Assembly (NCBI GenBank): GCA_964019335.1
Contig: OZ025687.1
Coordinates: forward strand, 1 to 64,000
DNA length: 64,000 nt
Direction of reading: 5' to 3'
From: Diplonema japonicum
Lineage: Eukaryota; Euglenozoa; Diplonemea; Diplonemida; Diplonemidae
The notes beneath the pieces are model-generated. The model was not told where the DNA came from. It did no database searches and saw nothing but the letters and a program-made list of their open reading frames with translations. The translations under genes were made by a program, and so were the position numbers. Positions within the stretch are counted from its first letter, which is position 1. Every line of letters begins with the position of its first letter. Positions 9,233-18,599 of the stretch are shown in pieces.

Positions 9233-9465
9233 GCAAGCCTAGCAGTAAGGAGGGGGGGCTGGGCCTGAGGAGCTGCCAGGAGCACCTGAGAGTGGCGAAC
9301 ATCGCATCCCTCCCTGGTGGCGACGAGGAACATCTCCCAGGAGATCGACCCCATGTATGATTGGGATTCCGCGGCTGATTGGTTCTGCTGTGCCTCGAGG
9401 AGCATCGACCTGCTGCTACTCGCCGTTGACGAGTTGCACTGTCCGGAGAAGGTGCGGAGGTAGGG
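9047..9465 (+). pseudogene. Inverted, frameshifted reverse-transcriptase fragment of a second LINE
   Basis: Translated on the plus strand, this segment matches the post-catalytic RT region of the minus-strand ORF2: SGYALLR, FMRTIPETHVGD and MQRFDELVR against TGYTLLR, YMRVVPDSHVGG and MHRFDEMVR. It continues with LRSCQEHLRVAN, then shifts frame near 9305-9320 into a segment matching KELDPKYE...WLEWFN, and stops near 9465. Protein similarity is only moderate, so this is a different family member and not a recent inverted copy. It forms the 5' border of the intact element. Confidence 0.75.
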
Positions 9466-9555
9466 CTTCAGACCCTTCACAAGGTGTCCACGTTGCTCCC
9501 GCTCAGGAACTCCACCAGCCCGTCCGCAGCTTCCACCGCCTTGTCCTTCAGCTGG

Positions 9556-9798
9556 TCATGGTCTGCTCCCTGTCATGGTCTGAATTGCGTCCTGCACCCC
9601 GAGGGACTCCAGCAACTCGTCCGCCCTGTCCATGAGAGCGTCCGCCACGGACCCCCTGAAGGCGTTCACCGTGTCTGCAAGAGACGAGGCCAGCGACGTC
9701 ACCGTCAGAGGCTCAGATGTGTAAGCTGGTGCAGTGTCCTGTGCCCCTGTCAGGAGTACACCGGCCCCCAACGCCAGAAGCGTCCTCAAGCTTCCCAT
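9556..9798 (-). CDS. Possible small secreted protein, doubtful
   Basis: An ATG at 9798 opens 80 codons starting MGSLRTLLALGAGVLLTGAQ, a good signal-peptide profile, followed by a soluble Ala/Leu/Asp-rich stretch. A near-duplicated CAGACCATGAC just before the stop, and an open downstream frame of similar composition (to about 9480), suggest a recent frameshift. No family is recognised. It lies among retroelement debris, so it may be a relic. Confidence 0.3.
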   Translation of the reverse strand: MGSLRTLLALGAGVLLTGAQDTAPAYTSEPLTVTSLASSLADTVNAFRGSVADALMDRADELLESLGVQDAIQTMTGSRP

Positions 9799-9839
9799 TT
9801 GTAGGTGGCACGGAAGTGGGTTTGCTTTTCTTTTATATG

Positions 9840-10508
9840 TATTAGAAACCTGTGTGTTTATTTTTGTCATTCAACGAAAAAGAGGAGAAAAAAAAACTCC
9901 CATGGTTTTTACTTATTCTGTAAAAAAAAGGAAGGGGGGGACAACAGAAAAATATAGAACGAGAAAAATTTTGATAAATTTCGGTGTGCGGGTGGGTGCC
10001 CACTGCGTCCTCGTTGCTTTTATGTGTCCCGTCACCACCTTCCCTGATGCACCCATCTCACCATCACTGTCCGGGTGTCATGCATCTTTGCACAGCTTCA
10101 TTGGTTCCTACGAGCTGCAGTACCGAAGAACCTGTCTGCCTTCCTACCTTAGTCAGCATGCCCGTTCCTCACTCACTTAGACGTTTGATCAAATCAAGAA
10201 ATTTCCATGTGCGCTAACGTTTCGCTTGCCTCTCGCATGTAAAACCTGTGAAAATTAACAGTGACCATTCTTGAAATATATGTAACTCCACTCCACTCCA
10301 CTGGTATTGATCTGCTACATTATTGGTGCCAGCCGCAGGAGGAAGAAACTAAGTGAGCTGATTAACACACGTCAACGAACCCCAGGTTCTTGGTTTCTTG
10401 TTGTCACAAAGCGAAACACCAAGCAGGAGGAGCAGTACAGTATCTTCCACACAAAAAGAAATCTCTGGCCGAAAATTCATACACTTTCTATTTCAACGAG
10501 GTTAGCGC
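9840..10508. other. Gene-free stretch with retroelement debris
   Basis: AT-rich spacer between the retroelement cluster and the first host gene. Apart from the RT fragment at about 10060-10240 nothing is recognised. It presumably includes the 3' UTR of the TLC-domain gene. Confidence 0.5.
10060..10240 (-). pseudogene. Short decayed reverse-transcriptase fragment
   Basis: The stretch around 10108-10160 matches the ORF2 region at 4425-4486: GAGCTGCA(A/G)TACCG(A/G)AGAA, then TGTCTGCC, then CCTTGGTCAGCATG with a few changes. The flanks (GCACAGCTTCATTG; CGCATGTAAAACC) also echo ORF2 sequence nearby. It runs in the same orientation as ORF2 and contains deletions. Confidence 0.55.
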
Positions 10509-11408
10509 TCAGCTCTGCTTTTGCTTTTTAAAGCCTGGTGTGTCGGGGTCAATATTCTTGATGTTGGGGTTTTTGATGCGACGCACAATTGCGGCCAGAG
10601 CAAGGTACAAGTAGTAGTAGTCAAGGGGGACTAAAGCCATGAGAAGGCCGTTATAGACTACCCACATGGGGAACGCCCACTCGTAGGTCGGGGAGTGCCA
10701 AGCGTTGAGGCATACCACGGCAGGGTGATAAATGCAGCGGGTGATGACCCAAAGCAGCACGAGTAGCACCAGCAGCGACTCACTCATCTTCTTAAACTGC
10801 AGGAGCCCCAGAGCACGGGCACTGTGGATCATGATGTCGGTCAACTCCCTGCTGACCAAGACCAGCATACCGATCCTGTGCGTGTTGTAGATGTATGAGT
10901 AGGCTATGAGCGTGGCAGCCGCATAGTGGTGGCCCAGCATTGCGACGTGGTCATGGCTCCGCGTCTCAATGAACTGCATCACCATGCTGCCTATGAAGAA
11001 AGACATCTCCACCAAGTAATAGTCCCTGAAGTTGCCAGTAATGCTTCCTGCCGCCGGATCCCAGCCGGTCCAGCACATGTCCCAGTCCAACCAACCCGTG
11101 AACCACGACTCGTTGTACAATACCTGAAGCCCCCATATCTGCAGTGCAATGTGCATCATCACCTTGTTAATGTGGCTGCCAAACTTGTTTCGCACGTTGA
11201 TCCTATCATCGTCAGGGTACTCCGTCTTGAAAAGGTTGAACAGAGGCCTTCCAAGCACAAGAGGGTTTAAAACCCTGAAAAGACAAAACCCAACCACAGC
11301 TTTGGCTATAAATACAGCGTCACCATCACCTGGCAAAAGGGGCACTACGTGATAAATAGTTGCTGCAGTCACGCTCAGCAGCAAGTTCTGAAGAACAAAC
11401 TGCATCAT
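10509..11408 (-). CDS. TLC-domain membrane protein, ceramide-synthase-like
   Basis: 299 residues with about six to seven hydrophobic helices. The core resembles the Lag1/ceramide synthase motif: MLGHHYAAATLIAYSY with the twin histidines, then NTHRIGMLVLV and an ELTD acidic motif where the family usually has HDxSD. Ceramide synthases N-acylate sphingoid bases in the ER; the lipid role here is inferred from the motif. The C-terminus is Lys/Gln-rich and cytosolic. The ATG follows a TTTCTTACAG acceptor-like site by some 23 nt. It is the last gene of the co-directional array before the retroelement cluster. A GTATG inside the RIGM motif is probably coding. Confidence 0.8.
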   Translation of the reverse strand: MMQFVLQNLLLSVTAATIYHVVPLLPGDGDAVFIAKAVVGFCLFRVLNPLVLGRPLFNLFKTEYPDDDRINVRNKFGSHINKVMMHIALQIWGLQVLYNESWFTGWLDWDMCWTGWDPAAGSITGNFRDYYLVEMSFFIGSMVMQFIETRSHDHVAMLGHHYAAATLIAYSYIYNTHRIGMLVLVSRELTDIMIHSARALGLLQFKKMSESLLVLLVLLWVITRCIYHPAVVCLNAWHSPTYEWAFPMWVVYNGLLMALVPLDYYYLYLALAAIVRRIKNPNIKNIDPDTPGFKKQKQS

Positions 11409-11586
11409 TTCGTTCTAAGATTTCTCTCCTGTAAGAAATAGAGGTGTGAAAGAGCGCAAGGGCCCAGAAGAGTTCTTTAAAGAATAGTAACTGGTGTGAT
11501 CTCCCATTTCTCCTTCAATCATGAGGACAATCGTCGTTGTGCGCGTGACTGATCACTAGTACGGAACATGTTCGGTGTATTAGAAT

Positions 11587-12818
11587 TTAAGCTGCCGAGT
11601 GATGCCGCTTTCTCCCCACTCTACAACACAAGAAGGCCACCAACAAAGCACCAGCAACGGAAAAAAGACCCGATGTGATCATGACTTGTGCCTGCAAAAG
11701 TTATGAATTACCTAAAAGCAACATACCGGAATCCCAGAATTCCTACGCATGTCGGGCTTTCTCATCGAATCCCGTGAGGCGGGGGCAGGAGCGAACTTAA
11801 GCTTCGGGCACAGTTCCTGCAACGGGTGCATCGTGCCTTCGATGTTGATCGCCGCATCGTGTGGCAAGAGTTTGTCATTCCACCACATCTTCTCCATCCA
11901 GAGCTTCGGGCGTAGCGCAGGATGCTGGGGGTTGCCGTTGAAGTGTAGAAGTGCCGGAACGGTATTTGTTTTGCAATTCACCACACGGCCATTTCTTCTT
12001 TCATCGCACTGGAAATCATCCTGCGCGGAATGCAGGTTTTGGCACACGTTGTTGTAGTAATCAAGATCCATCGTTTTGTTCCAGCCATCGGCGAAGAACG
12101 CCTTTCCGAACAGCGCTTGGTCACCGCACTTTGGACACGACTCGAACGTCATCTTTGCAGCGCTCTCATTTACGTAAGTCAGCAACTTCTTGACAGGGCC
12201 CAGCTCACCCATCCAGCATCCCGAATTCAGCCACCTGTAAGGAGTGTTTTCTTTCTTCGGCCATTGCGAACACGTCTCGCGAGGTAGAGACCGGATCCAG
12301 CAATTTCGCTCAGAAGAAAAGATAATCGGCTTTTGCGCCGTTGCCATCTGCTTGTACGCAGTGTAAATTGCCTCGGGGCCACGCTGCCACAGCACGTCGC
12401 CACCATCGACAAACATGAGAATCGTGTCGTCAGGCAGGTCCTTGACCCTTTCATAGAGGAGCGGGATCTTATTCTTCAGCTTGTCTTCTTTCTTTTTAAA
12501 ATCCTTCACGTTCATCGCGCTAGATCCCCAGCCGAGGACTTCAATTGGGATGCCGTTGTGGATGGCACCGGCAAGCATCTCGCAGGAGTTCCTGTACGGG
12601 CCCGATAAAACGGTCATGATCTTGATAGGCGACGAGAACTGTGCGAACTGCTCGCTCTTCGCACTCTCCTGGGCAACCTCTTTAACAGCAGCGACAGCAT
12701 TCGGATGCTGGTAAGAAAAAGCAAAGGACGCTAAGATAGTAGCTATGAACAAGATGACTACCCATAGCATGCAGATGCTGCTCGCTGATGTTTCTGCATG
12801 CCGACCTTTCCCCTCCAT
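11587..12818 (-). CDS. PLOD/procollagen-type glycosyltransferase, membrane anchored
   Basis: 398 residues after removing a 35-nt intron (11726-11692, GTATG...TCATAACTTTTGCAG). An N-terminal hydrophobic segment (about residues 16-34) suggests a type II Golgi/ER anchor. The lumenal domain follows the glycosyltransferase fold of lysyl hydroxylase/collagen glucosyltransferases: MFVDGGDVLW (metal-binding acidic motif, about residue 133), IIFSSERNCW, RWLNSGCWMG, a DQALF motif and LLHFNG. Such enzymes transfer glucose or galactose to hydroxylysine-type acceptors; the acceptor here is unknown. The second exon adds a second hydrophobic helix and a short basic tail, so the protein may span the membrane twice. 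Without that exon the open frame would end in a spurious VCCF. Confidence 0.8.
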
Positions 12819-12875
12819 GTTTTCTGTTACGTAGTTGTAAATAATGCAAATAGAAAGTAATAAAGAAACTACTAT

Positions 12876-14363
12876 CTAACCCTCTAAATCTAGCTTGTCT
12901 TCGACCATTTCCATTCTGTTTATGAGGTCTCTAATGTGCTCTTTCAGGTCGTCTACATCTGACTGGCGTGCTTTTGCCTCCGACCACAAAGCGAGCGTCT
13001 CCTTGACCTGGTCGAGGACATTGACCTCACTATCCTCCAACATGTGTTGCATCTTTGTTTGCACCGCGTCTGAGACCTCTGTGCTACCCCTCCTGTCTTC
13101 ATTTCTGTAGCTGCCTTCCATTCGCAGCATTTCAACAGCACTACGCATGCTACTAAGCTCAGATTCCAATGCGTCAATCCTGTTTTCCATGACCTGTATT
13201 CTAGGGTCCTCGCTGGGCTCAGGGGCGGATTTCATGGCAGGCGTGGGCGTCAATGAGCGTACAGGAGCAGCAGGTGCGGGCACGGGGGCTGGAGGTTGTA
13301 GTGGGGACACTTCTAACCTTCCACTCTTTACTGTCTTATCTAAATAGCAAATAGATTGATTCACCGTGTAAAGCTTGTTTTCCAGTTCTTGCATCACTAA
13401 CCTGCACCCTTGGCAGTAGCCAGGAACGGTGTTCTGTGTGATCTCCTTGACCTCATTACGCAATTCTTCTATTTCATCACTTTGTTCGCTCAACTCGTTC
13501 AACTGCTGTGAGATCTTTGACTTCAACTTTGTAAATCCTCGTGTCATCAGCCCGACGGTTTCCTCTGATGAAGCCAGCCTCTTTGTTGTGTTGCGCCACC
13601 CTTCCGTGTCTGCACCCAGATTGTCTTCTAGTTGCTGAACTTTTCCAGTGACTTTCTCCATTAGCAGCTCAGCCCGCCGCTCATTCTGCCTCAGTTCCTC
13701 CTTGCAGTACGTCTGCAGCCTTGACTCCGCACTCTGAATATTCATCCGAAGTCCCTCTATTTCTTTAATCTTGAGACCCAAGGTCTCGGTGTCTTTCGAA
13801 ATCTCCATTTGGAGCTTCCTCAATGCCCCGCTCTCTGCTTTCAGATCTTGCACTTCTACTATGCTGTCACCGAACTTCGAGTCAAACTCCCTCTTCCACC
13901 CTTCGATCAGCTTCAGGTCTTTTTTAAGCGAATTCACGTTGCATGTGACCTCCAAAACCTTATCACCGATATTCAATGCTGTGCGGGTGTTTCTATCAAA
14001 GAGCTCCGTTAGTTCCGCATGTTTCTCTTTAATCCCGTACTCAACTTCGGGAAGCCTATAGGATGAAAGATGTTTCTAAGCAACATACTTTACACGCCAC
14101 TCCCTCTCAATCAACTCTCGGATCTCCATGTTCAGCATCTTGAACTTGTCTGTAATGTAGAACTCCATCTCCTCCCGTAGCGGCTTCATGGAGGAAACTC
14201 CACCATACTGCATGGAGGCCGACATGGTGGGAACAATGGCAGCGGGAAAGTTAGCACCAAGCTTTTTCTTTTCCTCTTCAATTTTCTTGTCCCATTCTTC
14301 AGCCCTAATGCTCCATTTGTCTGCTGTGCTCGCCTCTCCACTTGCCAAAGCACTTCGGAACAT
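12876..14363 (-). CDS. Long coiled-coil protein
   Basis: 484 residues from two exons (14363-14089 and 14055-12876) joined over a 33-nt intron GTATG...CCTATAG. The splice makes a continuous charged sequence (...EREWRVK / LPEVEYGIKEKHAEL...) where the separate frames would start without an ATG. The ATG at 14363 sits 6 nt after TTATTTTCCAG. The chain is heptad-rich with Leu/Glu/Lys, one CX2C pair (YCQGC) in the middle, a Pro/Ala-rich linker and a C-terminal coil. No family is recognised; a scaffold or cytoskeletal role is likely. Confidence 0.75.
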
Positions 14364-14439
14364 AGCTACCTGGAAAATAATTAAACCATGCAGCAAAAAC
14401 ATGTACATAATAGACCGTAGTACAGCTCTCATCGCACTT

Positions 14440-14946
14440 TCACATCAAAGTACATTTTCGTTTTTTCTTTGGTTTCTCGTCAGCAACCCCGTCAGGGTTC
14501 TCAGGGAGGATTTCGGGCAGCTCGCTAGGGAGCACACCTTCGCGGGTTTGGGCTTCCTTAGCAGGTATAATGGTTTTCGGAAGCACGATTTCGGGTTCAG
14601 GTTCGGGTTCCGACTCCAGCGATGGCTCGGACTCCACAAATGGCATACTGTCGTCACCCGATACTGCGTCACGCAGGCTGATGAACACAGACACATCTTC
14701 ATCTGTCACCTTCTTCTGGAAGCCTTGTGCTGTTGTTAGTGTAGATGTGAAAAGAGAACTCGAGCTGCAGTGCGCCTTGTCGCTCAACTCTAAGTTCTTT
14801 ATCCGCCGAACTATCTCTGCTTTCTGAGCTGTTGTCAAGTTCATATTGCACTCATCTAAAAGTGTCTCTGACTTGTGTCGCACACCAGCAGGCCACGACT
14901 CTGCTAACACGATTGGTTTGCCAGTCCCATCTTCGGAATCAGACAT
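14440..14946 (-). CDS. Small acidic protein with polybasic CAAX terminus
   Basis: 168 residues. The N-terminal half has a helical segment. The second half carries an acidic Glu-Pro repeat (SEPSLESEPEPEPE). The C-terminus is KPKKKRKCTLM: a polybasic stretch and a CAAX box ending in Met. By analogy with K-Ras4B this predicts farnesylation and plasma-membrane targeting (inference). The gene ends 77 nt before the next start. No other domain is recognised. Confidence 0.75.
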   Translation of the reverse strand: MSDSEDGTGKPIVLAESWPAGVRHKSETLLDECNMNLTTAQKAEIVRRIKNLELSDKAHCSSSSLFTSTLTTAQGFQKKVTDEDVSVFISLRDAVSGDDSMPFVESEPSLESEPEPEPEIVLPKTIIPAKEAQTREGVLPSELPEILPENPDGVADEKPKKKRKCTLM

Positions 14947-15033
14947 TTGCCATTCCTAAAGTGTGATGACCAAAAGGCAAGACGAAACCTCGTGACAAAC
15001 ATCTAAATAAGATCTACTAAAACAGCATCCAAT

Positions 15034-17174
15034 CTAAAAGCTATCACTCATTGCTAGCAGCTCAAGGTTTGTAGCGCCATCGTTCTGTAGTGTTCTTTGC
15101 CAACCGACGCAATACATACCTGCGATGAATGGTACGACATCTCCGCAGGCTCGAAATCGAGGTCTTCATCGTTCTCTATCCCCTTGCCTTGGTGGAGGGC
15201 CGAAGACAACGAGTTGTAGAAGCTGCGCTCCTCAGTGGTCATGGCATCCAAAACAGGTGCACTATTCCCCGATACCTCGCTTGTCTTCTCATCGTCATGC
15301 TTGCCAGACTGATCGTCAGCATCTTTACCAAAGGTCAGGCCGCCCTCGCCAAGTAGCTCTGCTGGCACGCTGTCCATCTCTTCTGCGTCGCACTGCTGGC
15401 TGAAGATGCTCCTACTCATGAACTCGACTGGAGCCTTCTCGGGCGTCTCCTTCGTCACCGGCGACGCATGAAAGTCCTTGCACCCGGGCGGCGATGCATT
15501 CGATACTTTGCTCTCATGTAATGACACGTAAGAAGCTTTGTTCTCTTGCAGAGACTGGGGTTCATTTCTTTCATGCAGTGACAAAGGTTTATTTTCAGGA
15601 ACCGACATGAGAGAGTTTCGGCTCGTGGGCGACACATGAGAAAACATGCTCTCGGGAGAATCTTCTTTGGGGGACACAGATTCATGAGGCTGGGGTGGTG
15701 ACACTTTATCAGGAGAAATTGCTGTGTAGTGACCAAAATTATCAAGCGAGCTCGTGACAGGCTTGACTGAATTCAATTTTGCCTGCAGACGCCTCAGGTT
15801 CTGCACTTCGTGGTCAAGGCGTGACATTTTATTCTGGAGTTCTGTATTATCCACTGATTCGATGTCGCTGCTGCACGTAGTGTTCAGTACCCGCATTGCT
15901 GTGTCGCTTGCAGCTGACGAGATGTTACTGATGTCGTGAACAAAAGGTATCGAGGCTACGTCGTGTACTTTGGGCATGCTTGTATCAGGGTTGGGTTTAC
16001 TTGGTTCAGACATCGCGTTCAACCTAGCAGGGTAGGGGTCTGTTGCAGGAACAGAAACAGGTGTAGGCATAGGCTCTGAGACGCGCTGTACCGCATCGTC
16101 GAACTGCAAGTCGTAGCTAAGGAGGCTGACCTGGCTCATGTGATGTTCCGTGGGTGCGAGGCTTAGGTCTTCAAAAGAGTCAGGGAGCGCCACTGGTGGC
16201 AACGCTTGTTGCATAGAAATCTGCGGCATAGAAGTGCTTCCTACAAGTGGATGTGAATGTGGATGTTGATGCGGTTGTCGTTTTACATGTGGATGTGGAA
16301 AAGGATGAGGCCTTCCAGGTTCAATCTTCGATGCCTGCACAGGGAGCTCGGGAACGTCGCCGTACACGGACAAAATGTACCGCAGCAACTCGTAGCAGTC
16401 GACATACCCTTGCTTCTGGAACGCACGTTTGTTCCCCGGCTTCGGACCTGTTTCTAACCATCCAGCAACGAGAGACCGCACATGTCCTGCATGTGGGTGC
16501 TTATACAGTACCTTTTTCAGCAACAACGGCAAGGCTCGCAGGGGAATGAATCGCCGCAATACTTGGTATCGATTGCCGTCACTCCCTTCTACAGACCTGG
16601 TCTCTGCCACGCAGTGGTGTATGAAATGGCTTCTCGCGATGACGAAGAAACGCAAGTCCAAATCCGACATCACACCATCCTTCAAAAATGTGATAAACAT
16701 CTCACACACAGTTGAAATGTAGCTGTAGCGTTGAGTGTTGTATATAAGGTCCGACAGCATGGACTCGACAATCCGCCCAAGACCGAATCTTTGTGTGAAG
16801 TAATGAAATACAAACTTGTACAGCCCCTCGTGGCACTCACCACCTTCGATGATCGCCTTGCACCTCTGGCTCCAAATGTCCTCAATGAGCCTTATAGTCC
16901 ACCTTGCAGTTTTAACTTCTCCCTGAACCAGTTCGAACTGCGGCTCTTTGTACAGATGGGTACTAGTGATGCCGCCCCTTACAGAGGCTGCTGTTTCACA
17001 CAATGCGGCCTCTACTTCCTCTTGCTGATCTGAAGTGGGTATGAGTAGCGTAGCAACAATGTCGCCCTCTGTTGTGGCTTCGAAGCTTAGTGCGTTAGCA
17101 TCAGCAGACGCAAGGAGGTTGAGCATCTGCTCCCTCTCGTTCAATGGCATTTCAGCTAAAATAGAGTACGGCAT
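15034..17174 (-). CDS. Hypothetical protein, helical N-terminal domain plus Ser-rich tail
   Basis: 701 residues from two exons, with a 35-nt intron at 15119-15085. The ATG follows TATCTTGCAG by 20-odd nt. The first ~260 residues are well-ordered and helix-rich (for example KFVFHYFTQRFGLGR, FITFLKDGVMSDLDLRFFVI). A His/Pro-rich linker with HPH repeats follows, then a Ser/Pro/Glu-rich disordered region with a short coiled coil (NTELQNKMSRLDHEVQNLRR). The FHYF..RFGL pattern recalls motifs of some flagellar-protein helical domains, but I cannot name a family. The C-terminal exon adds NDGATNLELLAMSDSF. Confidence 0.7.
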
Positions 17175-17280
17175 TGTTTATATTAGAGACATGCCTGCAA
17201 GATATCTTTAAGGCAAACACGGTGGCAATCCGAGTTGAAAAATACTGTACTAAAACACAACAAATACTAGAAAAGCAAGT

Positions 17281-18511
17281 CTAGCAACAGAAAAAACGGC
17301 CCCAGCCTCTCCTGGACTCTTTTTCACTCTCTTCAGTCGTGTCGGTGATGTGTCGTTTCCTTGCGGCTTGTCGTTTCTTCTTTCCATCTTGTGCCTCTAC
17401 AGAGAAAGACTCGACAGGTGCTACGTGCATGGGTGTACGGGGGTCGTCAAACTGCGTGAGAAGCTTCTCGCTTTGTGGGGGGAGGCTTGCAGCAGGACCT
17501 AATGCCATGGGGGCCATGTGCTTGGTCTTGTGCTTCATTCTCACCGACGTGTTCGGTGTTGCTGTTGGCCATGCCAAGTTGTCATGGGAAGGCTTTGCGA
17601 AGTTCACCTGCTGGTCGCCCAGCAGTGGCTGCCGCAGAGATCCCTCATCGGGAGACTGTGTTCATAGTTGTGATATGGGCACAACATACCTCGGTATATT
17701 TTACAACAGGCGTTTGTATCAACCCAGTAAAATCTGGTGCGGTGGATGCCTTCGGAGGCACTATCAGTGAGCTAGTGCTGTATTGGTCCAATTTCTTGCT
17801 GTTACATGATGTACTCGAAGCAGTATCACTCTGAACTGCCGTTATGTGAACAGATTCAAAATCGCCCACAGCAGGGGGAGGAGGGGAAGGAGAAGGGGTG
17901 GAGAGAAGCAGTGAGATTTCAGCGGTGCCACACAACGGGACTTCGTGCTCTGTATCTATCTTTGAGCTTTTTTCTGTAATAACAATACTTTCGTCCCAGT
18001 TCTTGCGCAGGCCTTGAGAGAGCGAAGGGTTAGTGAGTCTAGCAATATGGTGAAAGGCTTCGGAAACACCGAAAGGGAGCTTCGAGGAGCATTCTATGAG
18101 TGGGACTTGCCATGCGGAACCTAGTTTTCGTGCTTCTTCCAAGACGTCGAGGTCCTCGCAGTCGCACTTCGTTGCAACTAGGACAGATGGTTTGTCGCCG
18201 ATTCGTTCGACAACTGTCTCTCGTATGGACTGCACCAGGCTAAGGCTCTCTGTCGAACACGCATCAATCACGAACATGTAGCCGTCGGCTTTCTCACACT
18301 CAGCATCCCTGATTCCGATATAATCGGCACACCCACACACGTCGCTAATCTTCATCACGATCGTCTCCCCATCAACTGTGTCTTGCGTCTTGTACTCCTC
18401 CACAATGTGCGGGTCATAGAAGTCATTGAACAAACTTTGGACATAGCGCAAAATCAACGCCGTTTTCCCAGACCCCTCACTGCCAAGGGCTACCACCGAT
18501 GTTTCTGTCAT
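17281..18511 (-). CDS. Ras-like small GTPase with long tail and C-terminal CC
   Basis: 398 residues from two exons, with a 34-nt intron at 17689-17656. The ATG at 18511 follows ACATACCAG; a two-codon upstream frame (ATG GAA TGA) lies 5 nt ahead. G1 is GSEGSGKT (residues 10-17). Switch I is YDPHIVEEY, close to the Ras effector loop. G3 is DVCGCA where Ras has DTAGQE, G4 is TKCD (114-117) and G5 is ECSSK (140-144). In Ras numbering the equivalents of Gly12 and Gln61 are Glu and Cys. A Ser/Pro-rich extension of about 230 residues follows, ending in a basic stretch and RFFCC, a Rab-like double cysteine for geranylgeranylation (inference). It probably acts at a membrane as a slow or non-hydrolysing switch. 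Confidence 0.85.
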
Positions 18512-18599
18512 TCCATTTGCTGACTGGTATGTACTATGTATGTAACGCACAAAAAAATAAAAATAAAAATCAAGCACATCACGGTACATTACTAGTTCC

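Noticed and set aside
9045-9465. Twin-priming inversion of the same LINE
   Set aside because: The inverted part is RT sequence (3' of ORF1) and only moderately similar, so it is a separate copy and not an inverted 5' portion.
10830-10870. Possible GTATG intron in the TLC gene
   Set aside because: It would remove the conserved RIGMLV motif, and no acceptor at a suitable distance keeps the frame.
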